Origin: a virus
IMG/VR virus record: IMGVR_UViG_3300021378_000010
Location: 1 to 64,000 of that record
Strand: one strand, 5' to 3'
DNA length: 64,000 nt
Shown: one piece after another, positions 36,544 through 44,186 of the stretch
Layout of the letters: every line of letters begins with the position of its first letter
Numbering within the stretch: position 1 is the first letter of the stretch
Translations under genes and position numbers: made by a program
Notes under the pieces: model-generated
What the model saw: only the letters and a program-made list of their open reading frames with translations
What the model was told of the DNA's origin: nothing
Database searches by the model: none

Positions 36544-38298
36544 TTATGGTCTTCTAGTAATTTCAGCCTCAAGCTGTGGTACAATTCTAGAATTATAACC
36601 GCCAGGGGCTGTATATGAAGCACGCTCCTGCGGTACTTCAAAATAATTTGTAAACCAATTTGCAGCTTCAAGTGAAGAACTAAAACTCGTATTTTTAAAT
36701 CTTGTGCCAGTGTTTTCTTGATTAAAAGTGTATTCAAGTTGACCATCAACATTTGTCTGCCAATTTGGCACAGCCTGAACAAATGGATCTAATCTTCCTG
36801 CACCTTTATTATATTGGAATAATCCAAAACTATCTCCGTTGTCACCAATAGCTCCAGGTCTGAATGAAGATTCTCTATTGATGTTAGCCATGGCACCTAT
36901 GGCTTGCTCGTGAGTTAATCCTGCATCTCTAAGCTTATCGTAAACTTGCTGTCTAGATATTCTTGTTTGACCTAACGTAGTATCTAACTGATCTGGATTT
37001 TCGTCATTACTGTTGAGTTCATCATCTCTTGAAGTATATCCAGCACTACCTAACAATCTTGTGTTTCGATAACCAACAGTAGAAGTAGATTTTTCCGGTG
37101 GTTCTGGAAGATCCGTACCAGCAGCAGGAAGAGCACCTCCTGGTGCTCTGGAAAGTTGGTTGGCAAGAAAAATGACATTGTCAATAGCAACAAGTGCTCC
37201 TCTGACGCTCGTCTGAAGACCACCGCCAAAACTTGCTTGAAAATTTGCTTTTAGATTTGCATTGAAAGATGCTTGCATGTTAACATTAAAGGCTTTGAGG
37301 TTAAAGTCTTCATCACAAGTAATGTACGTATTTCTAGCAGATTTTATGTTGACGTTTGAAGAATTGGCTTCAATTCTAATTTGCGCGCCTCTTGCTTGAA
37401 TTTCTTCACTTGCATTGAGATTTATTTGACCACCAACTGAAAGTAAATGATTGCCATGAACAATTTGAACTAGGTCACCTTTAATTTGTTCAATTTTATT
37501 GCCTTCAACGTAAACGTGAGAATCGCCCATAATTGTTACAGAGCTTCTTCCACCGATATAAACCATGTTGTTTTCATCATTCACTTCGTAGTGATCTGAT
37601 TTTGATTTATCTACTCTCGTTCCATTCGAGTCTATTTGTATAAATGACCCACGATGCCAAGCCATAAAACGTTCTGCGCCTTCTGTAGAATCTAATTCTA
37701 CAACAGTTTTTCCGTCTGGTGATTCGTAAACAACATTATCTGGATATTTAGCAGCGTATGCAGTAGAAGGTTCTGACCAAGTCGTAAAATTGCTAGGAGA
37801 GCTTGGATTTTGCGCAACTTTTACATTTAAAGCACGATTGTTTTCTTGCTCAAGAGGGTAATTTTCTTCTATGTATTCACCTCTAGCAAGATCGTGGTTT
37901 TGCGGTTTTCCGAAGTCTTCTGGTAGTGAACCTTTTGATCTGGAATTAGCATTTTCTTCGGGAAAATTTCCCCAACCGCTTCTTTCAGGATCAAGTATTT
38001 CGCTCATGAAGGTTGGTATCGTTCCAAGTATAAGAGGCTGTTGCGCATCACGTCCGTCTAAAAATACTCCTAAAACCCAATGGTTTTGCTGTGGAAGTAC
38101 GTTCATTTGATAATTGCCCGCCACGCAAATAGCCCAAGGAAGATCTTCTGTGGGTATCTGATCGATTGTGCCATGAACACCAAACGCCCTAACTCTTACT
38201 CGAGATTCGTGTCTTTTATCAACTCTTTCTTCTACAACGCCAATAAAGAAAAGAGGATTTCGTATTCCTACTCCAGTTTCAAACATTAAGTGCTCCAA
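36544..38298 (-). CDS. gp5: Baseplate hub/spike gp5-like with C-terminal tail-lysozyme domain
   Basis: 584 residues. Residues 1 to about 110 are a gp5-type OB-fold (GVVEERVDKRHESRVRVRAF, WAICVAGNYQMN, WVLGVFLDGRDAQQPLILGT). About 200-390 form a spike-type beta-helix with repeating short strands (SVTIMGDSHVYVEGNKIEQI, QIRIEANSSNVNIKSARNTY). Residues 445-584 resemble the phage tail-lysozyme domain: AMANINRESSFRPGAIGDNG and SFGLFQYN, with Glu476 the candidate catalytic acid. In T4 the lysozyme sits between OB-fold and spike; here it is at the C-terminus and of another type. It overlaps the gp27-like gene by 13 bases. Confidence 0.85.
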   Translation of the reverse strand: MEHLMFETGVGIRNPLFFIGVVEERVDKRHESRVRVRAFGVHGTIDQIPTEDLPWAICVAGNYQMNVLPQQNHWVLGVFLDGRDAQQPLILGTIPTFMSEILDPERSGWGNFPEENANSRSKGSLPEDFGKPQNHDLARGEYIEENYPLEQENNRALNVKVAQNPSSPSNFTTWSEPSTAYAAKYPDNVVYESPDGKTVVELDSTEGAERFMAWHRGSFIQIDSNGTRVDKSKSDHYEVNDENNMVYIGGRSSVTIMGDSHVYVEGNKIEQIKGDLVQIVHGNHLLSVGGQINLNASEEIQARGAQIRIEANSSNVNIKSARNTYITCDEDFNLKAFNVNMQASFNANLKANFQASFGGGLQTSVRGALVAIDNVIFLANQLSRAPGGALPAAGTDLPEPPEKSTSTVGYRNTRLLGSAGYTSRDDELNSNDENPDQLDTTLGQTRISRQQVYDKLRDAGLTHEQAIGAMANINRESSFRPGAIGDNGDSFGLFQYNKGAGRLDPFVQAVPNWQTNVDGQLEYTFNQENTGTRFKNTSFSSSLEAANWFTNYFEVPQERASYTAPGGYNSRIVPQLEAEITRRP

Positions 38299-39656
38299 TC
38301 ATATTTTATTAGTCTCAAATTAGTTTTGAGCTCTTCTAGTTGAATACTGTGATTCGCAGTATGTACCAAATAATTACCAGAAAGCTGTCTATTTTTACTT
38401 CTATTACTCTTAGAATTGAGTTCTTGTATTTCGAGGTTTACAACGCTTCCTGGTTTGATATCTAAACGACCTCTTAATGAAACATTTATTGCCGTGCTAT
38501 TTATATGATGATTATAAGATGTTCTCTGCTGAATTATGTTTCGAATAAACTGATCTGAGTTTAGCGCGCTAGGAATAGATCCCGCGCTCGAATAATCCTT
38601 AAAGACAATATATCGTTTTGCATTTTCTCTAGTAAAAGTATCACGTGTAAATTTTTCGGTATGAATATATGATTCTGGAGTATGAGGCGCACCATTCATA
38701 TCTAAAAAGTTCGCGTTGTCAAGATAGCTAAAATGTTGCGAATCTAATGAATTCACAGTTCTTCGAGTGAGATCAATTTCAATCACTCTGTTCATATATC
38801 CTCCAGAATACATGTCATCCGCAGTATCAACTCTGTTTGGATAATGTATTTTTTCAACACTCAAAATTTGTTGAGCAATGTCTCTTGGATCTTTACTTAT
38901 TTGCGGCGCGTATACCAGTTTTAGAATTTCATTTTGTCTATTTGCATAGCTGATAAGATATTCATCTGAAACAAAATAAAAGTCGTCGAGAGTTTCGAAA
39001 AATCTGAAAGAACAAGAAGTAAATCCTTGACCACTAACATAAGCACGTGTTGAAAGAAAATACATCGCTTCTGTTGGGCTGTAATTTGGAATAATTCCAT
39101 TGAGCTGTCCTTCAGTAGGCTGAACTATAAAACTTCTTTCAGTATTACCGATACCATATCTTTGACCAGCAAAAGGAAGCGATATTGCGTTGTTATCAGA
39201 AATGGGACTGAAGTATTTTTTGAAAATCTTTTTGACCATTCCACTTGCAGACGGATAAAAAGTTCCGTCTCGAATTGGTTCTACTATACGCCTTTTACTA
39301 GCTTCGAATGATATTCTTGAAACGAAATGAAGATAATATCCCAATCCATCATTTGCATCGTTTATAGTAATATTATCAGCTTTGTACACTTGCAAATCTA
39401 GGGTTTTCTTTGTATCAGTATCGTTTGAACTCAATACAATAGTGAGTCTTTCTTCTCCTCGAATTGGAAAATCTTCTAACATTCCTACATTATCTGTAAT
39501 TTTTATAGAACCATTATATGCAGCTGCTTCAATAGACTGAGAAAAGTTTATCTCAGTTACTAAAAGATCTATACGCTCACTTACTCTACCATCGTAACTA
39601 GTAAGAGTAACCTCATCAATACGCATTTTAGAAGGTGATGGAAGAGAATTACTCAT
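38286..39656 (-). CDS. Baseplate hub protein, gp27-like
   Basis: 456 residues. The N-terminal domain (RIDEVTLTSYDGRVSERID, LLVTEINFSQSIEAAAYNGS, IKITDNVGMLEDFPIRGEE) has the layout of gp27/P2 D-type hub proteins, and VKKIFKKYFS and PTEAMYFLSTRAY are conserved in that fold. T4 gp27 is 391 residues. It immediately precedes gp5 with a 13-base overlap; gp27 and gp5 form the hub-spike complex, so the pairing supports the call. The C-terminal part has LRGRLDIKPGSVVNLEIQEL, typical of hub second domains. Confidence 0.7.
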   Translation of the reverse strand: MSNSLPSPSKMRIDEVTLTSYDGRVSERIDLLVTEINFSQSIEAAAYNGSIKITDNVGMLEDFPIRGEERLTIVLSSNDTDTKKTLDLQVYKADNITINDANDGLGYYLHFVSRISFEASKRRIVEPIRDGTFYPSASGMVKKIFKKYFSPISDNNAISLPFAGQRYGIGNTERSFIVQPTEGQLNGIIPNYSPTEAMYFLSTRAYVSGQGFTSCSFRFFETLDDFYFVSDEYLISYANRQNEILKLVYAPQISKDPRDIAQQILSVEKIHYPNRVDTADDMYSGGYMNRVIEIDLTRRTVNSLDSQHFSYLDNANFLDMNGAPHTPESYIHTEKFTRDTFTRENAKRYIVFKDYSSAGSIPSALNSDQFIRNIIQQRTSYNHHINSTAINVSLRGRLDIKPGSVVNLEIQELNSKSNRSKNRQLSGNYLVHTANHSIQLEELKTNLRLIKYDWST

Positions 39657-39906
39657 TTCTAATTGATTCTATAAATTCTTTTTCAATTTGAGGAAGAAAC
39701 GCGCGATCTACTAAGAAAATTTCGCGTTTATTATCATTAAGCGATTTTTCATAATCATACACCCTATAAGGCTTCCATTCTTCAGGAATAATTCGTTTAA
39801 TTACTATTCTTCTGCCAGCTTCAGTTCTTAGAATTACACGATCTTCTTTACGAAGAAAAATTGTTCTAAAACTGTTAGGAGAAATTTTTACTATATCTAC
39901 TGCCAT
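39649..39906 (-). CDS. Small conserved baseplate-operon protein
   Basis: 85 residues, basic (MAVDIVKISPNSFRTIFLRK, VILRTEAGRRIVIKRIIPEE). Beta-rich with no recognised motif. It overlaps the gp27-like gene by 8 bases and starts at the base before gp53 ends, so it is translated within the hub operon. Similar short proteins sit between gp53 and the hub in marine T4-like phages, to my recollection. The role is unknown; a hub assembly or plug factor is possible. Confidence 0.65.
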   Translation of the reverse strand: MAVDIVKISPNSFRTIFLRKEDRVILRTEAGRRIVIKRIIPEEWKPYRVYDYEKSLNDNKREIFLVDRAFLPQIEKEFIESIRNE

Positions 39907-40284
39907 TTATACCTCTTTGTAGTAATATACTATGTTGTTTTCAGTATTTTCATCTCGTGTCCAGTCTACAACTTCGTATCCGGTTTTTAGAGATTCAGTC
40001 TCATATTTGTTTATGAGATACTTGTGAAAGTCTTCTTCAGATAAAGACCATTGATGATATGGATCTACGATGTTATTTGAAAGATAAACCAACCAAGTGT
40101 AATCCGTAGATCCATAGTAATGATAAGCAATATCTTCCGCCCTTTCACCTTCTTTTACCGTGTATGGAAGAAAGAGTAATGGATTGGTAGTAGTGCTTTT
40201 CAGAAACTTATTTCTTCTCGTGATGTCTTTTACACTTCTACCCTGATAGTTTATAGTCGGAAAATTTTCAAAATATTTGGCCAT
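39907..40284 (-). CDS. gp53: Baseplate wedge protein gp53
   Basis: 125 residues. MAKYFENFPTINYQGRSVKD is the conserved gp53 start, and VKEGERAEDIAYHYYGSTDY followed by WLVYLSNNIVDPYHQW is the LysM-like part of gp53. T4 gp53 is 196 residues, so this is a short form. It is the last protein added to the wedge and drives wedge-to-ring assembly. It starts 3 bases after gp48 ends. Confidence 0.85.
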   Translation of the reverse strand: MAKYFENFPTINYQGRSVKDITRRNKFLKSTTTNPLLFLPYTVKEGERAEDIAYHYYGSTDYTWLVYLSNNIVDPYHQWSLSEEDFHKYLINKYETESLKTGYEVVDWTRDENTENNIVYYYKEV

Positions 40285-40286
40285 TA

Positions 40287-41399
40287 TTATCCTCCTGCTG
40301 GTGGCAAGGTTGTAGTAGTTATTGAAGGCGGTATAAGATCACCGGGTTTAGCAATGTCATTAGTAAGATCACCAACTGTTAGTGGCGCTACGCTGCTCGA
40401 GCCGCCATAATCTTCAGCCGTGTGAATATCAAGTTCAAGTAGTTCGATATTTAAAGATACATTACTCGGTTTACCACCTTTGAGAATAGAAACGATACCG
40501 CCAGAGCCGTATTCCACGTTTACCGATCGAATCATTGAAGACTTAAACTTCACGAAGTAATCTGGATTTACGCCAAGTAGATAAATGTCGACTATCGAAG
40601 GATATTTGAGATAAGCTTTGAAGTTAAAATTATCGGTTCCTAAAGTTTGATATGTTGGCAGTGAATTTTGCTTAAGCTTGTAAATTAATGCTTTCAATTT
40701 TTCCGAATCGTTTGCATTTTTTGGTGCCAGAGTCCAATTAAAACTGTGCTGTTTTAGTTCTACACCTTCAAAAGCAAGTGATGCTTTGGGGTTTACCGTA
40801 GAACCAGCTGCGCGGTCTGTAACTTGAGATATTCCAGCCGGTATTACAGAACGAAGTAAGTACATGATATCGCGGCTTGCGCTTCCTACAGACTGATCTA
40901 GTATGTCACCTACAGCAGTACCTAAAGCTCCCATACCAGATGAATATATGTTTCCCATATTAGCATTAGCTGCATCTCTTCCTAATCCTTGAATGGCTGA
41001 AGGCATGCCTCGAAGTGTTAAATCTGATGACGAAAGACCTGATGCAGCACCGGCAATTGCTCCACCGATTGCAGACTCTAAAGCACTTTGAGTAATTCCT
41101 TCAACACGAAGAATATCGTTATCTCTTAGATTTGCCGGTATCGGAAGTTCAATACCACTATAATTTGAAAGAAACGCTCCACCTCTACTTGCTATTCTTT
41201 GACTTCTTATGGTAGAACCGGTGCCAAGAGAAAGTAATCCTTGTTCTCCAGCTCGAGCATATTGGTATTGATATTCCTTGAATACCATAAGCATCGTATG
41301 CGGTCCTAGATTAGAAGGAAAACTAATTAGCTGAGAAGAGTTTTGATTTTTTCTTCTTTCACTAGAAAGTACAACTCCTGGTTTAGATGTCATCGGCAT
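40287..41399 (-). CDS. gp48: Baseplate tail-tube cap gp48-like
   Basis: 370 residues (T4 gp48: 364). Features are the N-terminal SSQLISFPSNLGPHTMLMVF, a Gly/Ala-rich centre (AIGGAIAGAASGLSS), and the C-terminal tube-like domain with KQHSFNWTLAPKNANDSEKL, ALIYKLKQNSLP and YLLGVNPDYFVKFKSSMI. This arrangement matches the cap from which the tail tube grows. It is the first gene of the leftward baseplate operon with a late promoter box 33 bases upstream. gp48 versus gp54 cannot be separated with certainty by eye, as both share the fold. Confidence 0.75.
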   Translation of the reverse strand: MPMTSKPGVVLSSERRKNQNSSQLISFPSNLGPHTMLMVFKEYQYQYARAGEQGLLSLGTGSTIRSQRIASRGGAFLSNYSGIELPIPANLRDNDILRVEGITQSALESAIGGAIAGAASGLSSSDLTLRGMPSAIQGLGRDAANANMGNIYSSGMGALGTAVGDILDQSVGSASRDIMYLLRSVIPAGISQVTDRAAGSTVNPKASLAFEGVELKQHSFNWTLAPKNANDSEKLKALIYKLKQNSLPTYQTLGTDNFNFKAYLKYPSIVDIYLLGVNPDYFVKFKSSMIRSVNVEYGSGGIVSILKGGKPSNVSLNIELLELDIHTAEDYGGSSSVAPLTVGDLTNDIAKPGDLIPPSITTTTLPPAGG

Positions 41400-41413
41400 T
41401 TTGTTTCTTTCTG

Positions 41414-41421
41414 TATAAATA
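41414..41421 (+). promoter_or_regulatory. T4-type late promoter box TATAAATA (rightward)
   Basis: The only exact TATAAATA noted on the plus strand, 25 bases before the gp4 start. It lies face to face with the leftward box 11 bases away, forming a divergent pair. Confidence 0.65.
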
Positions 41422-41431
41422 GTCTCATATT

Positions 41432-41439
41432 TATTTATA
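41432..41439 (-). promoter_or_regulatory. T4-type late promoter box TATAAATA (leftward)
   Basis: Exact TATAAATA on the minus strand, 33 bases before gp48. Together with the plus-strand box it would serve both baseplate and head/tail operons, with the two -10 elements only 10 bases apart. Confidence 0.65.
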
Positions 41440-41445
41440 TCATAA

Positions 41446-41922
41446 GTGAGAAGTTACTTGGCTAAAACCTATAAAGGAAGATTCAGACCGAATAATCCTG
41501 AGAAATATAAGGGTGATCCTACAAAGATTATCTACCGAAGTTCGTGGGAATTCAAGTTTTTTCGTTATGTGGATCAACATCCAGATGTGATGTGGTGGGC
41601 ATCTGAAGAATATGTAATTCCTTATATGTCTCCAATAGATGGAAAAATGCACCGTTACTTTCCTGATGTAGTGATGAGAAAGAAAACTCCTGAAGGAAAA
41701 TACGAAACGATAATGATAGAAATTAAACCGAATAGTCAGACAAAACCGCCTGATATATCAAAGAAAAACGCAACAAAGAGTGGCAGAGTGTCAAGAAAGT
41801 ACATAAACGAAGTAAAGACATATGGTACAAATGAAGCAAAATGGAAAGCAGCTGAACGCTATTGCGCAGAACGTGGCTGGACGTTTATGATAATGACCGA
41901 ACATCATTTAGGAATCAAATAA
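41446..41922 (+). CDS. gp4: Head completion protein gp4
   Basis: 158 residues, close to T4 gp4 (150). The segments YKGRFRPNNPEKYKGDPTKI, YRSSWEFKFFRYVDQHPDV and EEYVIPYMSPIDGKMHRYFP are strongly gp4-like, and the fold is related to TnsA-type nucleases (acidic D in FPDVVM, E and K in IEIKPN). It acts in the last step of head assembly. The first codon is GTG (GTGAGAAGT), the only in-frame choice close to the promoter. The stop overlaps the next ATG in TAATG. Confidence 0.9.
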   Translation: MRSYLAKTYKGRFRPNNPEKYKGDPTKIIYRSSWEFKFFRYVDQHPDVMWWASEEYVIPYMSPIDGKMHRYFPDVVMRKKTPEGKYETIMIEIKPNSQTKPPDISKKNATKSGRVSRKYINEVKTYGTNEAKWKAAERYCAERGWTFMIMTEHHLGIK

Positions 41923-42530
41923 TGGCTGCAAAGATATTTGATGACATTTTGCTAAAGGGTATCAGATCTGGCCAAGTGCCAGCTCGTACACAAGCTGCGC
42001 GCGATTGGTATCGCGATCAAGCAAAGCTAGTAAGAAAATCAGAAGTAAAAGAAACACAACTAATTAGAGAAATGGGAAGTGATCGTTACGAAACTAGATT
42101 TAGACTCGGCCATATGTACATGTTTGGATATGATCCAAAACACAAAAGCACGCTTCCTTATTACGATAGATTTCCACTAATATTTCCTATCAATAAAGCA
42201 AAAGGCGGATTTCTTGGTCTTAACTTTCATTATCTGCCGTTACAACTTAGGGCAAAGTTATTAGATTCACTTTATGATGTCACATCAAATGATAAGTATG
42301 ATGAAAATACCAAGTTACGATTATCTTATAGTATTTTGAGTAGCACAACCAAGTATAAAGAGTTCAAGCCAACCATCAAACATTATCTTGCAAACCACGT
42401 CAGAACAAAACTCGTATATGTACATCCTACAGAGTGGGACGTTGCTATTTTTCTACCGACAGCTCAGTTCCAAGGTGCAAGTCAAGCAAAAGTTTGGGCA
42501 GACTCCAAAAAAATTATAAGAGGAAAATAA
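41922..42530 (+). CDS. Conserved T4-like virion/assembly protein, function unknown
   Basis: 202 residues from the ATG that overlaps the gp4 stop. The N-terminus is helical (MAAKIFDDILLKGIRSGQVP, TQAARDWYRDQAKLVR) and the middle contains HMYMFGYDPKHKSTLPYYDR, FPLIFP and FLGLNFHYLPLQLRAKLLD. This layout is conserved in marine T4-like phages next to gp4. No catalytic motif is visible. A neck, tail-completion or packaging function is possible but not supported beyond position. Confidence 0.65.
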   Translation: MAAKIFDDILLKGIRSGQVPARTQAARDWYRDQAKLVRKSEVKETQLIREMGSDRYETRFRLGHMYMFGYDPKHKSTLPYYDRFPLIFPINKAKGGFLGLNFHYLPLQLRAKLLDSLYDVTSNDKYDENTKLRLSYSILSSTTKYKEFKPTIKHYLANHVRTKLVYVHPTEWDVAIFLPTAQFQGASQAKVWADSKKIIRGK

Positions 42531-43292
42531 ATGCCTTTCAGTATTAATGAGTTCAAATCTAGAATAGATCGCTTTGGCGGTCCTGCCAGAACTTCCTTAT
42601 TCACAGTCGAGCTTATAAGCAGAAAGGGAAATCCTTATGTAAGAGATGATGAAATTCTTTTCTTTTGCAAAAACGTAACACTTCCCGGAATTAATATTGA
42701 AACTTTTTCACACAAACAAAATACTATGGACATTCCGCACGCGATGCCAGTTTCGATAAACTCAGAACCTCTTACGTGTGTTTTTATGCTCGATTCAGAA
42801 CACCGCGTACTTAGTTTCTTTCATAGTTGGATGCAAAAAATCGTAAACTATAGTACTCAAGGAGGACTATTTGCGTCGATTGATGATCAGCTTCCGTATG
42901 AACTTGGATACAAGGACGAATACTCTTGTCGTATGGTAATCAAATATTACACAACTAGTTCAAGTGAAAACTCAGTAAGATATTATGAAGTAGTACTTGA
43001 CGGCGTATATCCTACAACCGTACAAAGCTTAGATCTTGGATGGGAAAACAATGATAGCGTTGCGATGCTGCCTGTCGCGTTTTCTTATGATCGCATTCAA
43101 TACTCTTCTGAAATACGAGGCATACCTTCAGAAAGAAATACTCGTGGTAATGGTCTAATAAAACTTCTTGCGAGTATCGGAGAAGTAGGACAACTTATAA
43201 ACCAACAGTTAGTACCACAAAATATACAAGATGCAGTGAACAAATATACTCGTGTAAAAAACACATTCAATCAATTGAGAAACTTATTTTAA
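42531..43292 (+). CDS. Tail-tube-fold protein (gp54/gp19-like)
   Basis: 253 residues. N-terminal FGGPARTSLFTVELISRKGN and EILFFCKNVTLPGINIETFS have the form of tail-tube proteins (gp19), and VRYYEVVLDGVYPTTVQSLD with LPVAFSYDRIQYS completes the pattern. It is longer than gp19 (163 residues) and nearer the T4 gp54 initiator (320). Gene order after gp4 and before gp26 suits gp54. It starts at the base after the previous stop. Confidence 0.65.
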   Translation: MPFSINEFKSRIDRFGGPARTSLFTVELISRKGNPYVRDDEILFFCKNVTLPGINIETFSHKQNTMDIPHAMPVSINSEPLTCVFMLDSEHRVLSFFHSWMQKIVNYSTQGGLFASIDDQLPYELGYKDEYSCRMVIKYYTTSSSENSVRYYEVVLDGVYPTTVQSLDLGWENNDSVAMLPVAFSYDRIQYSSEIRGIPSERNTRGNGLIKLLASIGEVGQLINQQLVPQNIQDAVNKYTRVKNTFNQLRNLF

Positions 43293-43307
43293 TGGAGAAA
43301 TTATAAA

Positions 43308-44015
43308 ATGGCAAAGAAACTTCCAAAAATTGATTTACCACTTTTTGAACTAGTGCTTCCATCAACAGGAAAAAAAATCAAGTATCGCCCCTTTACAGTA
43401 AAGGAAGAAAAGATTCTTCTAGTAGCTCAGGAGTCAAATGAACCTGAACAAACCATACTTTCTATAAAGCAGGTAATTAACAACTGTCTTATCGATATTG
43501 ACGTTGAAAAGCTTGCGATGTTTGACCTCGAGTATGTAATTCTAGTACTTCGTTCTAAGTCTGTTGATAATAATATCAAGTTTGCTATTAAGGATCCAGA
43601 TACGAATGAAAGTGTAGAACTTGAAATTGATCTCAATGATGTTAAAGTTACAAAGGATGAAGAGCACAGCAATAAAGTAAAAATCAATGAAGATTACACG
43701 CTGTTTCTACGTTATCCAACAATTCAAGAATTTATCAAAATTGCTGGCGCTGATCCTAAAGACTCACTTACGAGTTACTTCATCATGATTTCTTGCCTTG
43801 ACAAGATTGCTTCTGAAAGTGAAGTATATAAGTTTTCAGATTACACTGATGAAGAGATTGATGATTTTATGGAAAACTTACAAGGTGATATAATTAAAAA
43901 GATCCAAAAGTTTTTTGAAACTATGCCAAAGCTTCGACACGAAATGAAATACAAAAATAGCGAAGGTAAGGAACAAACCTTTGTGATTGAGGGAATGCGC
44001 AGTTTTTTTATCTAG
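43308..44015 (+). CDS. gp26: Baseplate hub/tail-assembly protein gp26
   Basis: 235 residues (T4 gp26: 208). MAKKLPKIDLPLFELVLPST, IKYRPFTVKEEKILLVAQES, and IKQVINNCLIDIDVEKLAMF match gp26-type proteins; the middle is a beta domain and the C-terminal third is helical, ending EGMRSFFI. It lies directly upstream of the tape measure gene, where siphophages and P2-like phages place tail-assembly chaperones. The stop is preceded by a seven-T run, from which a -1 shift would enter an open frame of 58 codons. T4 gp26 takes part in hub assembly. Confidence 0.85.
   Translation: MAKKLPKIDLPLFELVLPSTGKKIKYRPFTVKEEKILLVAQESNEPEQTILSIKQVINNCLIDIDVEKLAMFDLEYVILVLRSKSVDNNIKFAIKDPDTNESVELEIDLNDVKVTKDEEHSNKVKINEDYTLFLRYPTIQEFIKIAGADPKDSLTSYFIMISCLDKIASESEVYKFSDYTDEEIDDFMENLQGDIIKKIQKFFETMPKLRHEMKYKNSEGKEQTFVIEGMRSFFI
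44003..44009 (+). promoter_or_regulatory. Candidate -1 ribosomal frameshift site (seven T)
   Basis: A heptamer of T in the X XXY YYZ phase (AG|T TTT TTT) two codons before the gp26 stop. Tandem slippage to -1 re-pairs TTT with TTT, as needed for -1 shifting. A pause signal downstream is not obvious by eye; the TAG two codons later could help. Confidence 0.5.
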
Positions 44016-44185
44016 CGCTGTGCCATATCAGCCTGGGTGAATATTATAGAATGATATTTGCTTTGGCGCAGCACCATAAATACTCTATATCAGATATTGA
44101 AAATTTGATACCATACGAGCGAGATCTTTACTTTAGCATGTTAATCGAATTTATCAAAGAGCAAAAAGAAAAGAACGGAAAGTAA
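44009..44185 (+). CDS. -1 frame extension of gp26 (gp26 frameshift product C-terminus)
   Basis: 58 codons with no stop in the -1 frame: YLALCHISLGEYYRMIFALA, then QHHKYSISDIENLIPYERDL and YFSMLIEFIKEQKEKNGK. Fused after the SFF of gp26 it would give about 292 residues. It ends one base before the tape measure ATG. An internal ATG at 44051 gives a 44-residue frame, but the residues before it (LCHISLGEYY) look coding and fit a helical chaperone tail, so I favour extension over a separate gene. Its pattern (E-x-Y-R, H-x-S, E-x-L-x-P-Y-E-R) resembles C-terminal parts of tail-assembly chaperones. Confidence 0.55.
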   Translation, partial: YLALCHISLGEYYRMIFALAQHHKYSISDIENLIPYERDLYFSMLIEFIKEQKEKNGK

Positions 44186-44186
44186 T

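Noticed and set aside
38498-38505. TATAAATA inside the gp27-like gene (and another near 53827 inside the SGNH-like gene)
   Set aside because: Both are intragenic, about 175-200 bases from the next start, and may be chance in AT-rich DNA.
44051-44185. Separate 44-residue gene after gp26
   Set aside because: Coding-like residues extend upstream of its ATG in the same frame to the slip site, so a frameshift extension explains it better; not fully excluded.
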